A stretch of DNA of 64,000 bases, from positions 100,030-164,029 of the forward strand of contig DEZI01000027.1 of the NCBI GenBank assembly GCA_002364755.1, written 5' to 3'. Made by a program: the position numbers and the translations under genes. This document shows, one piece after another, positions 1 through 8,174 of this stretch. This DNA is from Stenotrophomonas maltophilia. GTDB lineage: Bacteria > Pseudomonadota > Gammaproteobacteria > Xanthomonadales > Xanthomonadaceae. Position 1 is the first letter of the stretch. Every line of letters begins with the position of its first letter. The notes below the pieces were generated by a model. It did not search any database, was not told the origin of the DNA, and was given only the letters and a program-made list of their open reading frames with translations.

Positions 1-153
1 GGGCGTGAGCCGCATGGATGCGGCGACCGAGCTTACAGGGACGTACTTGCAGCGTCCCCCGATTGCTGACCCGCCCCGCCATCCCACTGAATGCAGCGTT
101 TGACGTGGACGTTGACGTCGCCTCGGCGGGTGCCGGGCGCAGCCCGGCTGCCC
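1..153 (-). repeat. Composite 3'-end palindromic element, copy R1 (cut by window edge)
   Basis: This is the gene-free DNA 3' of rapZ. Read in the rapZ direction it contains a short hairpin at 148-132 (7-bp stem GCCGGGC/GCCCGGC, 3-nt loop), a GACGTCAACGTC-type stretch around 122-100, and a core at 55-4 with the inner palindrome GCCGCAT-CC-ATGCGGC. The same modules in the same order occur 3' of hda (16782-16963), and the core occurs again 3' of murU. The second long arm would lie before base 1, so the unit is incomplete here. The role is unknown; position and orientation suggest an mRNA 3'-end structure. Confidence 0.7.
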
Positions 154-1038
154 TCAATCCTGTTCGCGGTGGTACGTGGCCACGTCATCCCAGCCCATCT
201 CGCGGGCGTGCCGTGCCATGCGCTCGGCCAGGTACACCGAGCGATGCTTGCCGCCGGTGCAGCCGAAGGCCACGGTCACGTAGCTGCGCGTGCCATCGCC
301 CAGCTTGGGCAGCCAGGTGTCGAGGAAATCCATCAGCTGGGTCAGGTAGCGCTGTACGTCCGGCTGCGCTTCCAGGTAGTCACGCACGCCGGGCTCGCGG
401 CCGCTGAGTGCACGCAGGTCCGGGTCCCAGTGCGGGTTGGGCAGCACGCGTGCATCGAACACGAAGTCGGCCTCGGCCGGCACGCCGCGCTTGTAAGCGA
501 ACGATTCGAACAGCAGCGACAGGCGCGTGGCGTGGCCCATCGCGAACTCGGTGATGATGCGCCGGCGTAGCTGGTGCACGTTCAATGCACTGGTGTCGAT
601 CACCACGTCGGCCTCGCGGCGCAGCGGTGCGATCAGCTCGCGCTCGCGGGCGATGGCTTCGGGCAGTGACAGGCCGAGCTGGCTCAACGGGTGCCGGCGA
701 CGGGTGTCGGCATAGCGCTTGAGCATCGTCTCGTCGCTGGCCTCGAAGTACAGCACCTTCGTTTCCACGCCGGCATCGGTGGCCAGCTTGCGCCAGTTGA
801 CCAGCTGGCTCAGGTCGGCTTGGCCGCGGACGTCGATGCCCACCGCCAGCCGGCGCGGCGCGCCGCCGTCATGGTTCTGCAGCACGCTGCGGACGAAATC
901 CGGCAGCAGCTGGATCGGCAGGTTGTCCGAACAGTAGTAATCCTGGTCCTCGAAGGTCTTCAGGGCGACGGATTTACCCGAGCCGGACAGGCCGCTGACG
1001 ATGATCAGGGTCGGGGCGGTGGGGGTGGGGGTGCTCAT
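154..1038 (-). CDS. rapZ: RNase adapter protein RapZ (nucleotide-binding)
   Basis: RapZ is a cytoplasmic nucleotide-binding adapter; in E. coli it senses glucosamine-6-phosphate and directs RNase E to the sRNA GlmZ. The 294 aa match the family length. A Walker A motif GLSGSGKS sits at residues 16-23, and the conserved C-terminal GCTGGKHRSV starts near residue 259. It is last in the gene order rpoN-hpf-ptsN-hprK-rapZ, the usual nitrogen-PTS neighbourhood. A gap of about 23 bp separates it from hprK, so co-transcription is likely. Whether a GlmZ-like sRNA exists in this organism cannot be seen here. The composite repeat R1 directly follows the stop codon. Confidence 0.95.
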   Translation of the reverse strand: MSTPTPTAPTLIIVSGLSGSGKSVALKTFEDQDYYCSDNLPIQLLPDFVRSVLQNHDGGAPRRLAVGIDVRGQADLSQLVNWRKLATDAGVETKVLYFEASDETMLKRYADTRRRHPLSQLGLSLPEAIARERELIAPLRREADVVIDTSALNVHQLRRRIITEFAMGHATRLSLLFESFAYKRGVPAEADFVFDARVLPNPHWDPDLRALSGREPGVRDYLEAQPDVQRYLTQLMDFLDTWLPKLGDGTRSYVTVAFGCTGGKHRSVYLAERMARHAREMGWDDVATYHREQD

Positions 1039-1061
1039 GGACAGGCTCTTGGTGGTGGGGC

Positions 1062-2012
1062 TCAGGGCGTTCGCCGTTCCAGCAGGTTGCTGTGGCGGGC
1101 GATGAACATCGCCGCCGGGTCGATACCCTTGGTACGCAGAATGTGCAGGCGGGTGGCCGCCTCGGTCAGGACCGCCAGGTTGCGGCCGGGCATCACCGGC
1201 AGGGTGATCAGCGGCACGTCCAGATCCAGAACGTGGCGGGTACCCGAATCGCCGGTCAGGCGCTCGTAACCGTGCGGGGTGGGTTCGGTCATCGGCTTGG
1301 TCAGGTGGACGATCAGCCGAAGGTACTTGTTCTTTTTTACCGCCGTATCACCGAACATCTCGCGCACGTTCAGCACGCCCAGGCCGCGCACTTCCAGCAG
1401 GTCCTGCAAGAGCTCGGGGCAGGTGCCATCGAGCACGTCGGGGGCGATCTGGGTGAATTCGGGGGCATCGTCGGCCACCAGGCGGTGTCCACGGCTGAGC
1501 AGTTCCAGCGCCAGCTCGCTCTTGCCCGACCCGGCCTCGCCGGTGATCAGCACGCCGATGGAGTAGATCTCCATGAACACGCCATGCAGGATGACCCGCG
1601 GCGCCAGCGTGCGCGCCAAGTGGTAGGACAGGTGGTTGAGCAGTTCATGGCCGCGCTTGGGCGACAGCCACAGCGGGGTGCCGGATTCATCGGCGGCCGC
1701 GCGCAGGTCTTCCGGGCACGGCTGGTTGCGGGTCAGCACCAGCGCCAACGGGTGCGACTGCATGATCTTCTCGATGGTCTCCCAGCGCTGGCGCGGTTCC
1801 AGCGCGTCCAGCCATGACAGTTCCTCGGTCCCGAGGATCTGCACCTTGTTGGGGTAGATCGCGTTGAGGTAGCCAGCCAGCGAAGGGCGGCGGGAGACCG
1901 TGTTGCCGGCTTCCAGCTCGCGCTTCTCGCCGGCCTTGCCGGCGGCCCAGCGCAGGCCCAGCCGCTCGCGCTGCTGGTCGAACAGTTCGCGTGCGGTGAT
2001 GCTGGTATTCAT
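1062..2012 (-). CDS. hprK: HPr kinase/phosphorylase
   Basis: HprK phosphorylates and dephosphorylates a serine of HPr (or NPr). Gram-negative bacteria with this gene typically have an incomplete sugar PTS used for regulation. The 316 aa protein has an N-terminal regulatory domain, a Walker A motif GEAGSGKS at 158-165 and the HprK signature LVADDAPEF from 178. Its start overlaps the ptsN stop by 4 bp, which suggests translational coupling. The ptsH/ptsI partners are not in the window. Confidence 0.95.
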   Translation of the reverse strand: MNTSITARELFDQQRERLGLRWAAGKAGEKRELEAGNTVSRRPSLAGYLNAIYPNKVQILGTEELSWLDALEPRQRWETIEKIMQSHPLALVLTRNQPCPEDLRAAADESGTPLWLSPKRGHELLNHLSYHLARTLAPRVILHGVFMEIYSIGVLITGEAGSGKSELALELLSRGHRLVADDAPEFTQIAPDVLDGTCPELLQDLLEVRGLGVLNVREMFGDTAVKKNKYLRLIVHLTKPMTEPTPHGYERLTGDSGTRHVLDLDVPLITLPVMPGRNLAVLTEAATRLHILRTKGIDPAAMFIARHSNLLERRTP

Positions 2013-2461
2013 GCGGCGCTCGCCGATGGGGGAAGGTCCAGTGCCTCGCGCAGTTCCCCTGCATCGCCGGCCGCGCGCAGCGCATCACGGATCGACGGCG
2101 TCGAGAACAGCTCGGCCAGTTCGGACAGCAGCATCAGGTGCTGGTGGGTGTAGTGGGCGGGGACGGCCATGGCGAACACCAGGTCCACCGGTTCATCGCC
2201 GCCGAACTCGACCGCGGTCTGCAACCGCAGCAGGGCGCCGCGGGGACGGTCCAGGGCAGGCGCCCGGCCATGCGGAATGGCGATGCCGCAACCGATCGCC
2301 GTACTGCCCAGGGCTTCGCGCTGGCACAGGTTGAGGTAGATCTGTTCGGCGTTGGCCTGGCGGCAGGCCAGCAACCCGGCGGCGGCCTGCAGGACGCTGT
2401 CGCGGTCGGTGGCCGTGCAGAGCTGGGTCTGCACGGCCGCCAGGAGGTCAGTCAGTGGCAT
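2009..2461 (-). CDS. ptsN: PTS IIA-like nitrogen regulatory protein (EIIA-Ntr)
   Basis: EIIA-Ntr is the terminal phosphoacceptor of the nitrogen-related phosphotransferase chain. It regulates rather than transports, with known targets in potassium homeostasis and envelope stress. The 150 aa length is normal, and the phosphorylatable histidine lies in AIPHGR (His64). It sits downstream of rpoN and hpf and overlaps hprK by 4 bp. This order (rpoN, hpf, ptsN, hprK, rapZ) is conserved in many gamma- and beta-proteobacteria. Confidence 0.93.
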   Translation of the reverse strand: MPLTDLLAAVQTQLCTATDRDSVLQAAAGLLACRQANAEQIYLNLCQREALGSTAIGCGIAIPHGRAPALDRPRGALLRLQTAVEFGGDEPVDLVFAMAVPAHYTHQHLMLLSELAELFSTPSIRDALRAAGDAGELREALDLPPSASAA

Positions 2462-2482
2462 GTCTGCGGGGAGCGGTGGCGA

Positions 2483-2800
2483 TCAGCCGCCATTGTCGCC
2501 CACCGGCAGCGGTGCGTGCTGCTGTTTTTTCTCCTTGTGCTTGATCACCAGGCGGTCGAGCTTGTCCGCCAGCACGTCGATGGCGGCATACATGGTCTGG
2601 CCGCCGGCTTCGGCGTGCAGGGTCTGGCCGGGAATATTGAGGCTGGCGTCGACGTGGTGTTCGGTCTTCTGCAGCTTGAGGGTTACCCGCGCTTCGCAGT
2701 GCTGGTCGAAGTGCTTTCCGACCCGGGCCAGCTTTTCTTCAACATACGACTGCAGGGCCGGGGTGACTTCGACATCTTTGCCAAACGTTTCGATGCGCAT
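2483..2800 (-). CDS. hpf: Ribosome hibernation promoting factor, short form
   Basis: This small protein binds the 30S decoding region of idle ribosomes and promotes hibernation in stationary phase. The 105 aa fit the short HPF/YhbH form and lack the long C-terminal dimerisation domain. Visible features are the N-terminal beta-alpha fold beginning MRIETFGKDVEVTPAL and the basic helix with KLDRLVIKHKEKK. It lies between rpoN and ptsN on the same strand, with gaps of 58 and 21 bp, as in E. coli. Confidence 0.93.
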   Translation of the reverse strand: MRIETFGKDVEVTPALQSYVEEKLARVGKHFDQHCEARVTLKLQKTEHHVDASLNIPGQTLHAEAGGQTMYAAIDVLADKLDRLVIKHKEKKQQHAPLPVGDNGG

Positions 2801-2858
2801 CGGGTTTCTCCTGTGTTCGGATGTGCCAATGAACCTCTCCGCCGGGCGCGGCGGCGCG

Positions 2859-4295
2859 TCAAGCGATTCTGACCCTTTCGTGCGAGGCGGAGATGTTCAT
2901 GGCCTCACGATACTTCGCCACGGTGCGCCGCGCTACTGGGATTCCCGACGTTTTGAGCAGGTCAGCCAGCTTGGCGTCAGAAAGCGGCTTGCGTGGGTTT
3001 TCGTCATCGATCAGGCGGCGGATCATCGCCTGGATGGCGGTACTGGAAGCTTCGCCACCGCCTTCGGTGTCGATGCCGGATGCGAAGAACGCGCGCAGCG
3101 GCAGGGTGCCTCGCGGCGTACGTACGTGCTTGCGGGCGATCGCCCGCGAGACGGTGGATTCATGCAGGCCCAGCTCGGCGGCGATCTCGCGCAGGGTCAG
3201 CGGGCGCAGTGCCTGTTCACCGAATTCGAGGAAGCCGGCCTGCTGCTGGATCAGGCTGCGCACCACCCGCAGCAGGGTCTCGCCGCGCGCCTGCAGGCCC
3301 TTGAGCAGCCAGCGGGCTTCCTGCAGCTGGGCGCGCAGGTAACCGGCGTCGGCGTCGCCGCAGCGGCGGATCATCTGTTCGTAGCCGCGGTGGATGATTA
3401 CCTTGGGCCCGGCGTGGGCGGCCAGCGCGGCGCGCCACAGGCCGTTCTGCCGCCACACCACCACGTCCGGCACCACGTAGGTGTCCTGCGCCAGCGGTGC
3501 GATCTGGGTGCCGGGGCGCGGGTCCAGCGAGCGCAGCAGGGCGACCGCGGTCTCGACCTCGGCCAGCGGCTGCTTCAGTTCCTGGGCCAGGCCGGCTACG
3601 CCGCTGCGCGGCAGGCGCTCCAGCGGGCCGGCGGCGACCTGCCGGGCCAGCGCCAGGCCGGGGGTGTCGGTGGGCAGCACGTCCAGCTGCAGCTGCAGGC
3701 ATTCGCCCAGGCAGCGTGCGGCCACGCCGACCGGGTCGAAGCGCTGCACCTGGTGCAGCACGATGAGGATCTCGTCTTCGCCGGCATGGATGGCCGGCAG
3801 CAGGGTTTCGGCGATGGTCGCCAGCGGCTCGCGCAGGTAGCCGTCTTCTTCCAGCGCATCGATCAGTGCCGCACCGATGCTGCGGTCGCGCGTCGACAGG
3901 TGCGACAGGTGCAGCTGCCACAGCAGGTGGTCGGCCAGCGTCTCGACCTCGGCCACGCGCTCGGCGGCACTGCCGGTGTCTTCATCGTCGTCGAAACTGC
4001 CGCTGCTGCCGGGATTGTTCCAGTCCAGCTCGGCGGGGGCCCAGTCGTCGCCGCTGGGCGCGGCCGGTTCCGGCGGCGCATCGCTGTCGGCACCGCCGTC
4101 ATCGGCGCTGTCGCTGCTGGCACCGGCGCCGGCATCGCTGCTGTCGGCCCAGTCCAGCAGGGGGTTGCTTTCCACCGCCTGGGCGATTTCCAGCTCCAGC
4201 TCGGTGGTGGACATCTGCAGCAGCTTGATCGCCTGCTGCAGCTGTGGTGTCAGCACCAGCTGCTGTCCCAACGATGTCTGCAGCCGAGTCTTCAT
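2859..4295 (-). CDS. rpoN: RNA polymerase sigma-54 factor
   Basis: Sigma-54 directs RNA polymerase to -24/-12 promoters that need AAA+ activators. The start at MKTRLQTSLGQQLVLTPQLQ (478 aa) gives the canonical glutamine-rich region I; the open frame extends 67 codons further upstream, but that part reads as lptB antisense. An acidic, Ala/Asp-rich region II follows at roughly residues 60-95, then core-binding and HTH regions, and the RpoN box ARRTVAKYRE near 455-464. The gene follows lptB after 40 bp, matching the lptB-rpoN order of most proteobacteria. Confidence 0.96.
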   Translation of the reverse strand: MKTRLQTSLGQQLVLTPQLQQAIKLLQMSTTELELEIAQAVESNPLLDWADSSDAGAGASSDSADDGGADSDAPPEPAAPSGDDWAPAELDWNNPGSSGSFDDDEDTGSAAERVAEVETLADHLLWQLHLSHLSTRDRSIGAALIDALEEDGYLREPLATIAETLLPAIHAGEDEILIVLHQVQRFDPVGVAARCLGECLQLQLDVLPTDTPGLALARQVAAGPLERLPRSGVAGLAQELKQPLAEVETAVALLRSLDPRPGTQIAPLAQDTYVVPDVVVWRQNGLWRAALAAHAGPKVIIHRGYEQMIRRCGDADAGYLRAQLQEARWLLKGLQARGETLLRVVRSLIQQQAGFLEFGEQALRPLTLREIAAELGLHESTVSRAIARKHVRTPRGTLPLRAFFASGIDTEGGGEASSTAIQAMIRRLIDDENPRKPLSDAKLADLLKTSGIPVARRTVAKYREAMNISASHERVRIA

Positions 4296-4335
4296 GCCTA
4301 TGCCGAAACGGAGGAGATGGGCCCGGCGGCCGCGG

Positions 4336-5055
4336 TCACAGCTTGAAGGAATCTCCAAGGTAGACGCGACGGACGTCGGCGTTGTCCAGGATCGCTTCCG
4401 GCGAGCCCTGGGCGAGGACGGTGCCCTCAGCGAGGATATACGCGCGGTCGCAGATTCCCAAGGTTTCGCGCACGTTGTGGTCGGTGATGAGCACACCGAT
4501 GCCGCGCTGCTTGAGGTGGGTGACGATGCGCTGGATCTCGCCGACCGAGATCGGGTCGACGCCGGCGAAGGGTTCGTCGAGCAGGATCAGGCGTGGCTTG
4601 GCGGCCAGTGCGCGGGCGATCTCGCAGCGGCGGCGCTCGCCGCCGGACAGGCTGGCGCCGAGCTGGTCAGCCACGTGGCCCAGCTGCAGTTCGTCGAGCA
4701 GGCCGCTGAGTTCGCGCTCGCGGCCGGCCGAATCCAGGTCATCGCGCAGCTCCAGCACCAGGCGCAGGTTGTCGGCCACGGTCAGCTTGCGGAACACAGA
4801 CGGTTCCTGCGGCAGGTAGCCCACGCCCTGCTTGGCGCGCGTGTACATCGGGTCGCCGGTGATGTCCTGGCCGTCCAGCACGATGCTGCCGGCATCGGCT
4901 TCCACCAGGCCCACGATCATGTAGAAGCAGGTGGTCTTGCCGGCCCCGTTGGGGCCGAGCAGGCCGACCACTTCACCGGCATCGAGGGTCAGCCCGAAGT
5001 CCTTGACGACTTCGCGCTGCTTGTACTTCTTGCGCAGGCCCTTGGCGACAAGCAT
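4336..5055 (-). CDS. lptB: LPS export ABC transporter ATP-binding protein LptB
   Basis: LptB is the cytoplasmic ATPase of the LptB2FGC complex that extracts lipopolysaccharide from the inner membrane. The 239 aa protein carries Walker A GPNGAGKT (34-41), signature LSGGE (136-140) and Walker B LILLDE (156-161). Its start codon shares one base with the lptA stop codon, so the two are translationally linked. Order is kdsD-kdsC-lptC-lptA-lptB-rpoN. Confidence 0.96.
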   Translation of the reverse strand: MLVAKGLRKKYKQREVVKDFGLTLDAGEVVGLLGPNGAGKTTCFYMIVGLVEADAGSIVLDGQDITGDPMYTRAKQGVGYLPQEPSVFRKLTVADNLRLVLELRDDLDSAGRERELSGLLDELQLGHVADQLGASLSGGERRRCEIARALAAKPRLILLDEPFAGVDPISVGEIQRIVTHLKQRGIGVLITDHNVRETLGICDRAYILAEGTVLAQGSPEAILDNADVRRVYLGDSFKL

Positions 5056-5573
5056 TACTTCCTGCTCCCGGCCGTCGGCGCAGCAGGCGTCTTGTTCTTG
5101 GGCGGAATGACGGTACGCACGCGGCTGCCGTCGCCACCGGAATTCATCTCGCCGGTACGGGTGTTGTAGACCATGCGCTGGCCGGCATTGGTACCGCGCG
5201 CGCTGGTCACCTTGTAGTTGCCGGTGAGGGTGATGATTTCGGTCTTGATGTCGTAGTCGATCTTGTCGGCCACCGCGTCCATCCAGGTGCCGTCATCGAG
5301 CTGCTGCTTCATCTTGGCCTGCTTGCCGGTAAACACGGCACGCACGGCCTCGCCGTCCTTCATGTAGATCTCGGCCTCGGACGAACGCAGGTCCAGCGAG
5401 CCCTGGGTGATGACCACCCCCTGCGACAGCGTGGTCTTGCCGTCGCCGGTGAGGTTGCCGGCCTGTGCGCCGGCATCGATGTTCATGGGCTCGTTGCGGT
5501 CGGTGGACTTGGCCTGCGCGAAGGCGGGGACCAGGAGACCAAGGGCGAGCACGGCAGCAAAGGGAATCTTCAT
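5055..5573 (-). CDS. lptA: LPS periplasmic transport protein LptA
   Basis: LptA forms the periplasmic beta-jellyroll bridge that carries LPS from LptC to LptDE. The 172 aa protein begins with a signal peptide (hydrophobic residues 5-20, cleavage near AQAKS) and contains the OstA-like repeat pattern, for example DGKTTLSQGVVITQGSLDL. The C-terminus is rich in Lys, Pro and Ser. It is separated from lptC by 107 bp, an unusually wide gap inside this operon that includes a run of eight G residues (about 5626-5633). Confidence 0.93.
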   Translation of the reverse strand: MKIPFAAVLALGLLVPAFAQAKSTDRNEPMNIDAGAQAGNLTGDGKTTLSQGVVITQGSLDLRSSEAEIYMKDGEAVRAVFTGKQAKMKQQLDDGTWMDAVADKIDYDIKTEIITLTGNYKVTSARGTNAGQRMVYNTRTGEMNSGGDGSRVRTVIPPKNKTPAAPTAGSRK

Positions 5574-5680
5574 CGGGGTCCGTTCTACCGGTGAGGCTGC
5601 CCGGGCAGGCCGGGCGGCGGGTGGGGGGGGCTGCGGCCCTGCGCCAGTCGCAATGGCGACGTCGCGGGCCAGCGGCGGAA

Positions 5681-6256
5681 TCAGCGTTGGGGCGTGTAGC
5701 GGCCCTTGGACTGGCTGAGGAAATGATACGTGTTGTTCTTCGAATCCACCTCGAACCCGACGCCGGACTGTTCCATGCCCGGGCGGGTCATGGTGACCCG
5801 GGCGTCGGTACGGGCGCGGCTTTCCTTCGGGAACACGTCCAGATGGTCGGTGCGGAAGGTGGTGGGCACCACGCCGGGGGCGGCCGGGCTGTCCCCGGAA
5901 ACGTCACCGCGCAGCTTCATCTGGTCGCCCTTGGCGCTGAGCCAGACGGTCTGCGAGCGCAGGGTCCAGTGCTGGCCGTCCTTGTCGGGCATCTCGAACA
6001 GCGGGGTGGTGATGTTGATGGTCTGGTCGCCGCGCTGGCGCTCCAGCAGCGGTGCGCGCAGGGTGGTCGATTCCTTGCCCTGTTCGTCCAGCGCCACGAT
6101 CTGGAAGTCGTGCAGGATGTAATCCACGCCGACGTCCTGGCCGGCCTGCACCGGCCCCTTGTCGCGGTTGCGCAGGGCCGCCCAGCTGCTCAGCAGGGCC
6201 GCGAGCAGCAGACCGATGCCGAGCACGGTGCGCCAGTTCAGCGAGGGAGCGTTCAT
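5681..6256 (-). CDS. lptC: LPS export protein LptC
   Basis: LptC is the bitopic inner-membrane subunit that takes LPS from LptB2FG and hands it to LptA. The start at MNAPSLNWRTVLGIG (191 aa) overlaps the kdsC stop by 4 bp (ATGA); a further upstream in-frame ATG would lengthen it by 20 residues with no hydrophobic sequence. One transmembrane helix lies at about residues 9-26, followed by a periplasmic LptC domain (YILHDFQIVALDEQGK). Confidence 0.92.
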   Translation of the reverse strand: MNAPSLNWRTVLGIGLLLAALLSSWAALRNRDKGPVQAGQDVGVDYILHDFQIVALDEQGKESTTLRAPLLERQRGDQTINITTPLFEMPDKDGQHWTLRSQTVWLSAKGDQMKLRGDVSGDSPAAPGVVPTTFRTDHLDVFPKESRARTDARVTMTRPGMEQSGVGFEVDSKNNTYHFLSQSKGRYTPQR

Positions 6257-6801
6257 GCGCCGAACCTCGCCAGCACCGCATCGATGTGTCCCTGCGCGGC
6301 CAGCAGCACGTCGCACAGCTCACGGGCGGCGCCACGGCCACCGTCGCTGCGGGTGGTCCAGTGCACGCGCTCGGCGATCCACGGGTGGGCGTTGGCCGGG
6401 GCCACGGCCAGGCTGACCGCGCCCAGCGGCGCCAGGTCCGGCAGGTCGTCGCCCATGAACGCCACCTGGTCCAGGCCGATGCCGTGCTGGGCGCACAGCG
6501 CATGCACGCTGGCCAGCTTGTCGCCCACCGCGATCTGGGTGTCGATGCCCAGGTCGGCGCCGCGCCGCAGCGCGGACTGGCTGTTGCGCGCGGTGATCAG
6601 CACCGGATGGATGCCGTGCTGCTGCAGAAGTTTCAGACCCAGACCATCCTGCACGAAGTACGCCTTGCTCTCGTTGCCGTCCTTGTCGTAGTACAGCCGA
6701 CCGTCGGTGAGGGTCCCGTCCACGTCGAAGCAGGCCAGGCGGATACGGGCCGCGGTGGCATGCAGGTGGGCGGGGAAGGCGGGCAGGGGGGACCAGGACA
6801 T
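6253..6801 (-). CDS. kdsC: 3-deoxy-D-manno-octulosonate 8-phosphate phosphatase KdsC
   Basis: KdsC removes phosphate from Kdo-8-phosphate, a step in making the Kdo of lipid A core. The 182 aa length fits the C0-type HAD phosphatase family. The nucleophile motif DVDGTLTDG starts at residue 26, and a downstream acidic motif MGDDLPD is visible. The gene overlaps lptC by 4 bp and follows kdsD, so precursor synthesis and LPS export are encoded together. Confidence 0.94.
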   Translation of the reverse strand: MSWSPLPAFPAHLHATAARIRLACFDVDGTLTDGRLYYDKDGNESKAYFVQDGLGLKLLQQHGIHPVLITARNSQSALRRGADLGIDTQIAVGDKLASVHALCAQHGIGLDQVAFMGDDLPDLAPLGAVSLAVAPANAHPWIAERVHWTTRSDGGRGAARELCDVLLAAQGHIDAVLARFGA

Positions 6802-6866
6802 CAGGGCATCAGGCTCGATTGGGACGGGTGCGGGGTACAGTCTGAATGGGGTCTACCGACTCTCGG

Positions 6867-7868
6867 TTAAACCACCCGGGCCCGCAACAGGTCATGAATG
6901 TTCAGCGCGCCGACCGCGCGGCCCTGGCCATCGACCACGATCAGGCCGTTGATCTTGTGGGTCTCCATCAGCCGGGCGGCTTCCACCGCCAGCTGGTCGG
7001 CGCCGATGGTGCGCGGGTTGCGGGTCATCACCTCGGAGATCTTCGCCGTGCGCACGTCGAGCTCGGTATCCAGCGCGCGGCGCAGGTCGCCGTCGGTGAA
7101 CAGGCCGATCAGCACGCCCTGGGCATCGACCACGGCGGTCATGCCCAGCCGCTTGCGACTCATCTCCATCAGCGCCTGGCTGAGGCTGGCCTCGGCATCG
7201 ACCTTGGGCAGGTCCTCGCCGCTGTGCATCACGTCGGTGATGTGCAGCAGCAGGCGGCGGCCGAGGCTGCCGGCCGGGTGCGAGCGGGCGAAATCGTCGG
7301 CGGTAAAGCCGCGCGCGTCGAGCAGGGCCACGGCCAGCGCATCGCCCATCGCCAGCGAGGCGGTGGTGCTGGAGGTCGGCGCCAGCGCCAGCGGGCAGGC
7401 CTCGGCCGGCACGCTGACGTCCAGATGCACGTCGGCAGCCTTGGCCAGGCTGGACTGCGGCCGGCCGGTCATGGAAATCAACACGTTACCCTGGCGCTTG
7501 AGCACAGGCAGCAGCATCAGCACCTCGTCCGATTCACCCGAATAGGACAGCGCCAGCACCACGTCGTCCTCGGTGATCATGCCCAGGTCGCCATGGCCGG
7601 CCTCGCCCGGGTGCACGTAGAACGCCGGGGTGCCGGTGGAGGCCAGGGTGGCGGCGATCTTGCGGGCGACGTGGCCGGACTTGCCCATGCCGGTGGCGAC
7701 CACCCGGCCGCGGCTGCCCAGGATGGCCTGGCAGGCCTGCTGGAAGGCCTCGCCCAGCCCGTTGGCGACGGCCTGCAGCGCCTGCTGTTCGATCTCGAAG
7801 ACGCGGCGGCCGCTGGCCACCAGGGCGGCGGGATCGACGGAACGGGGGGGCAGGGAGGACTCGGCCAT
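6867..7868 (-). CDS. kdsD: D-arabinose 5-phosphate isomerase
   Basis: The enzyme converts ribulose-5-phosphate to arabinose-5-phosphate, the first committed Kdo precursor. The 333 aa protein has an N-terminal SIS sugar-isomerase domain (GMGKSGHVARKIAATLASTG; LALSYSGESDE) and two C-terminal CBS domains (MHSGEDLPKV... and VMTRNPRTIGADQL...). This is the full KdsD/KpsF architecture. It is the first gene of the minus-strand LPS operon, divergent from ibaG across 54 bp. Confidence 0.94.
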   Translation of the reverse strand: MAESSLPPRSVDPAALVASGRRVFEIEQQALQAVANGLGEAFQQACQAILGSRGRVVATGMGKSGHVARKIAATLASTGTPAFYVHPGEAGHGDLGMITEDDVVLALSYSGESDEVLMLLPVLKRQGNVLISMTGRPQSSLAKAADVHLDVSVPAEACPLALAPTSSTTASLAMGDALAVALLDARGFTADDFARSHPAGSLGRRLLLHITDVMHSGEDLPKVDAEASLSQALMEMSRKRLGMTAVVDAQGVLIGLFTDGDLRRALDTELDVRTAKISEVMTRNPRTIGADQLAVEAARLMETHKINGLIVVDGQGRAVGALNIHDLLRARVV

Positions 7869-7922
7869 GCGGACGCCACGCAGCGGAAGTAGAATGAGGG
7901 TTCATTTTATTAGGAAAGCCCG

Positions 7923-8153
7923 TTGGACGCTGACACCATCCGCAACCTGATCGAAACCGGCCTGCCGGGCGCCCGCGCCGACGTGCGCGGTGATGATGGC
8001 GTGCATTTCGAAGCGACCGTGGTCTGTGAGGCCTTCGCCGGCAAAATGCCGCTGGCCCGCCACCGGATGGTCTATGCCACCCTGGGCGACCTGATGGGCG
8101 GCGCGATCCACGCGCTGGCGCTGAAAACCGTGACCCCGGCCGAAGTCGGCTGA
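7923..8153 (+). CDS. ibaG: BolA family protein IbaG
   Basis: This is a small BolA/IbaG-type protein (76 aa). Such proteins work with monothiol glutaredoxins in iron-sulfur cluster handling. The fold is recognisable from FEATVVCEAFAGKMPLARHRMVY, which contains the conserved RHRMVY. Translation appears to start at TTG 7923, preceded by an AGGA sequence; no ATG fits. It lies 21 bp upstream of murA, the conserved ibaG-murA pairing. Confidence 0.88.
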   Translation: MDADTIRNLIETGLPGARADVRGDDGVHFEATVVCEAFAGKMPLARHRMVYATLGDLMGGAIHALALKTVTPAEVG

Positions 8154-8174
8154 ACCGCAGAAGATTCCCAATAC

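Noticed and set aside
2352..4346. Long plus-strand frame opposite rpoN
   Set aside because: It is a shadow of rpoN, whose RpoN box and region I are clear.
4296..4496. 67-codon N-terminal extension of rpoN
   Set aside because: It reads through the antisense of lptB and has no similarity to region I; the ATG at 4295 gives the canonical start.
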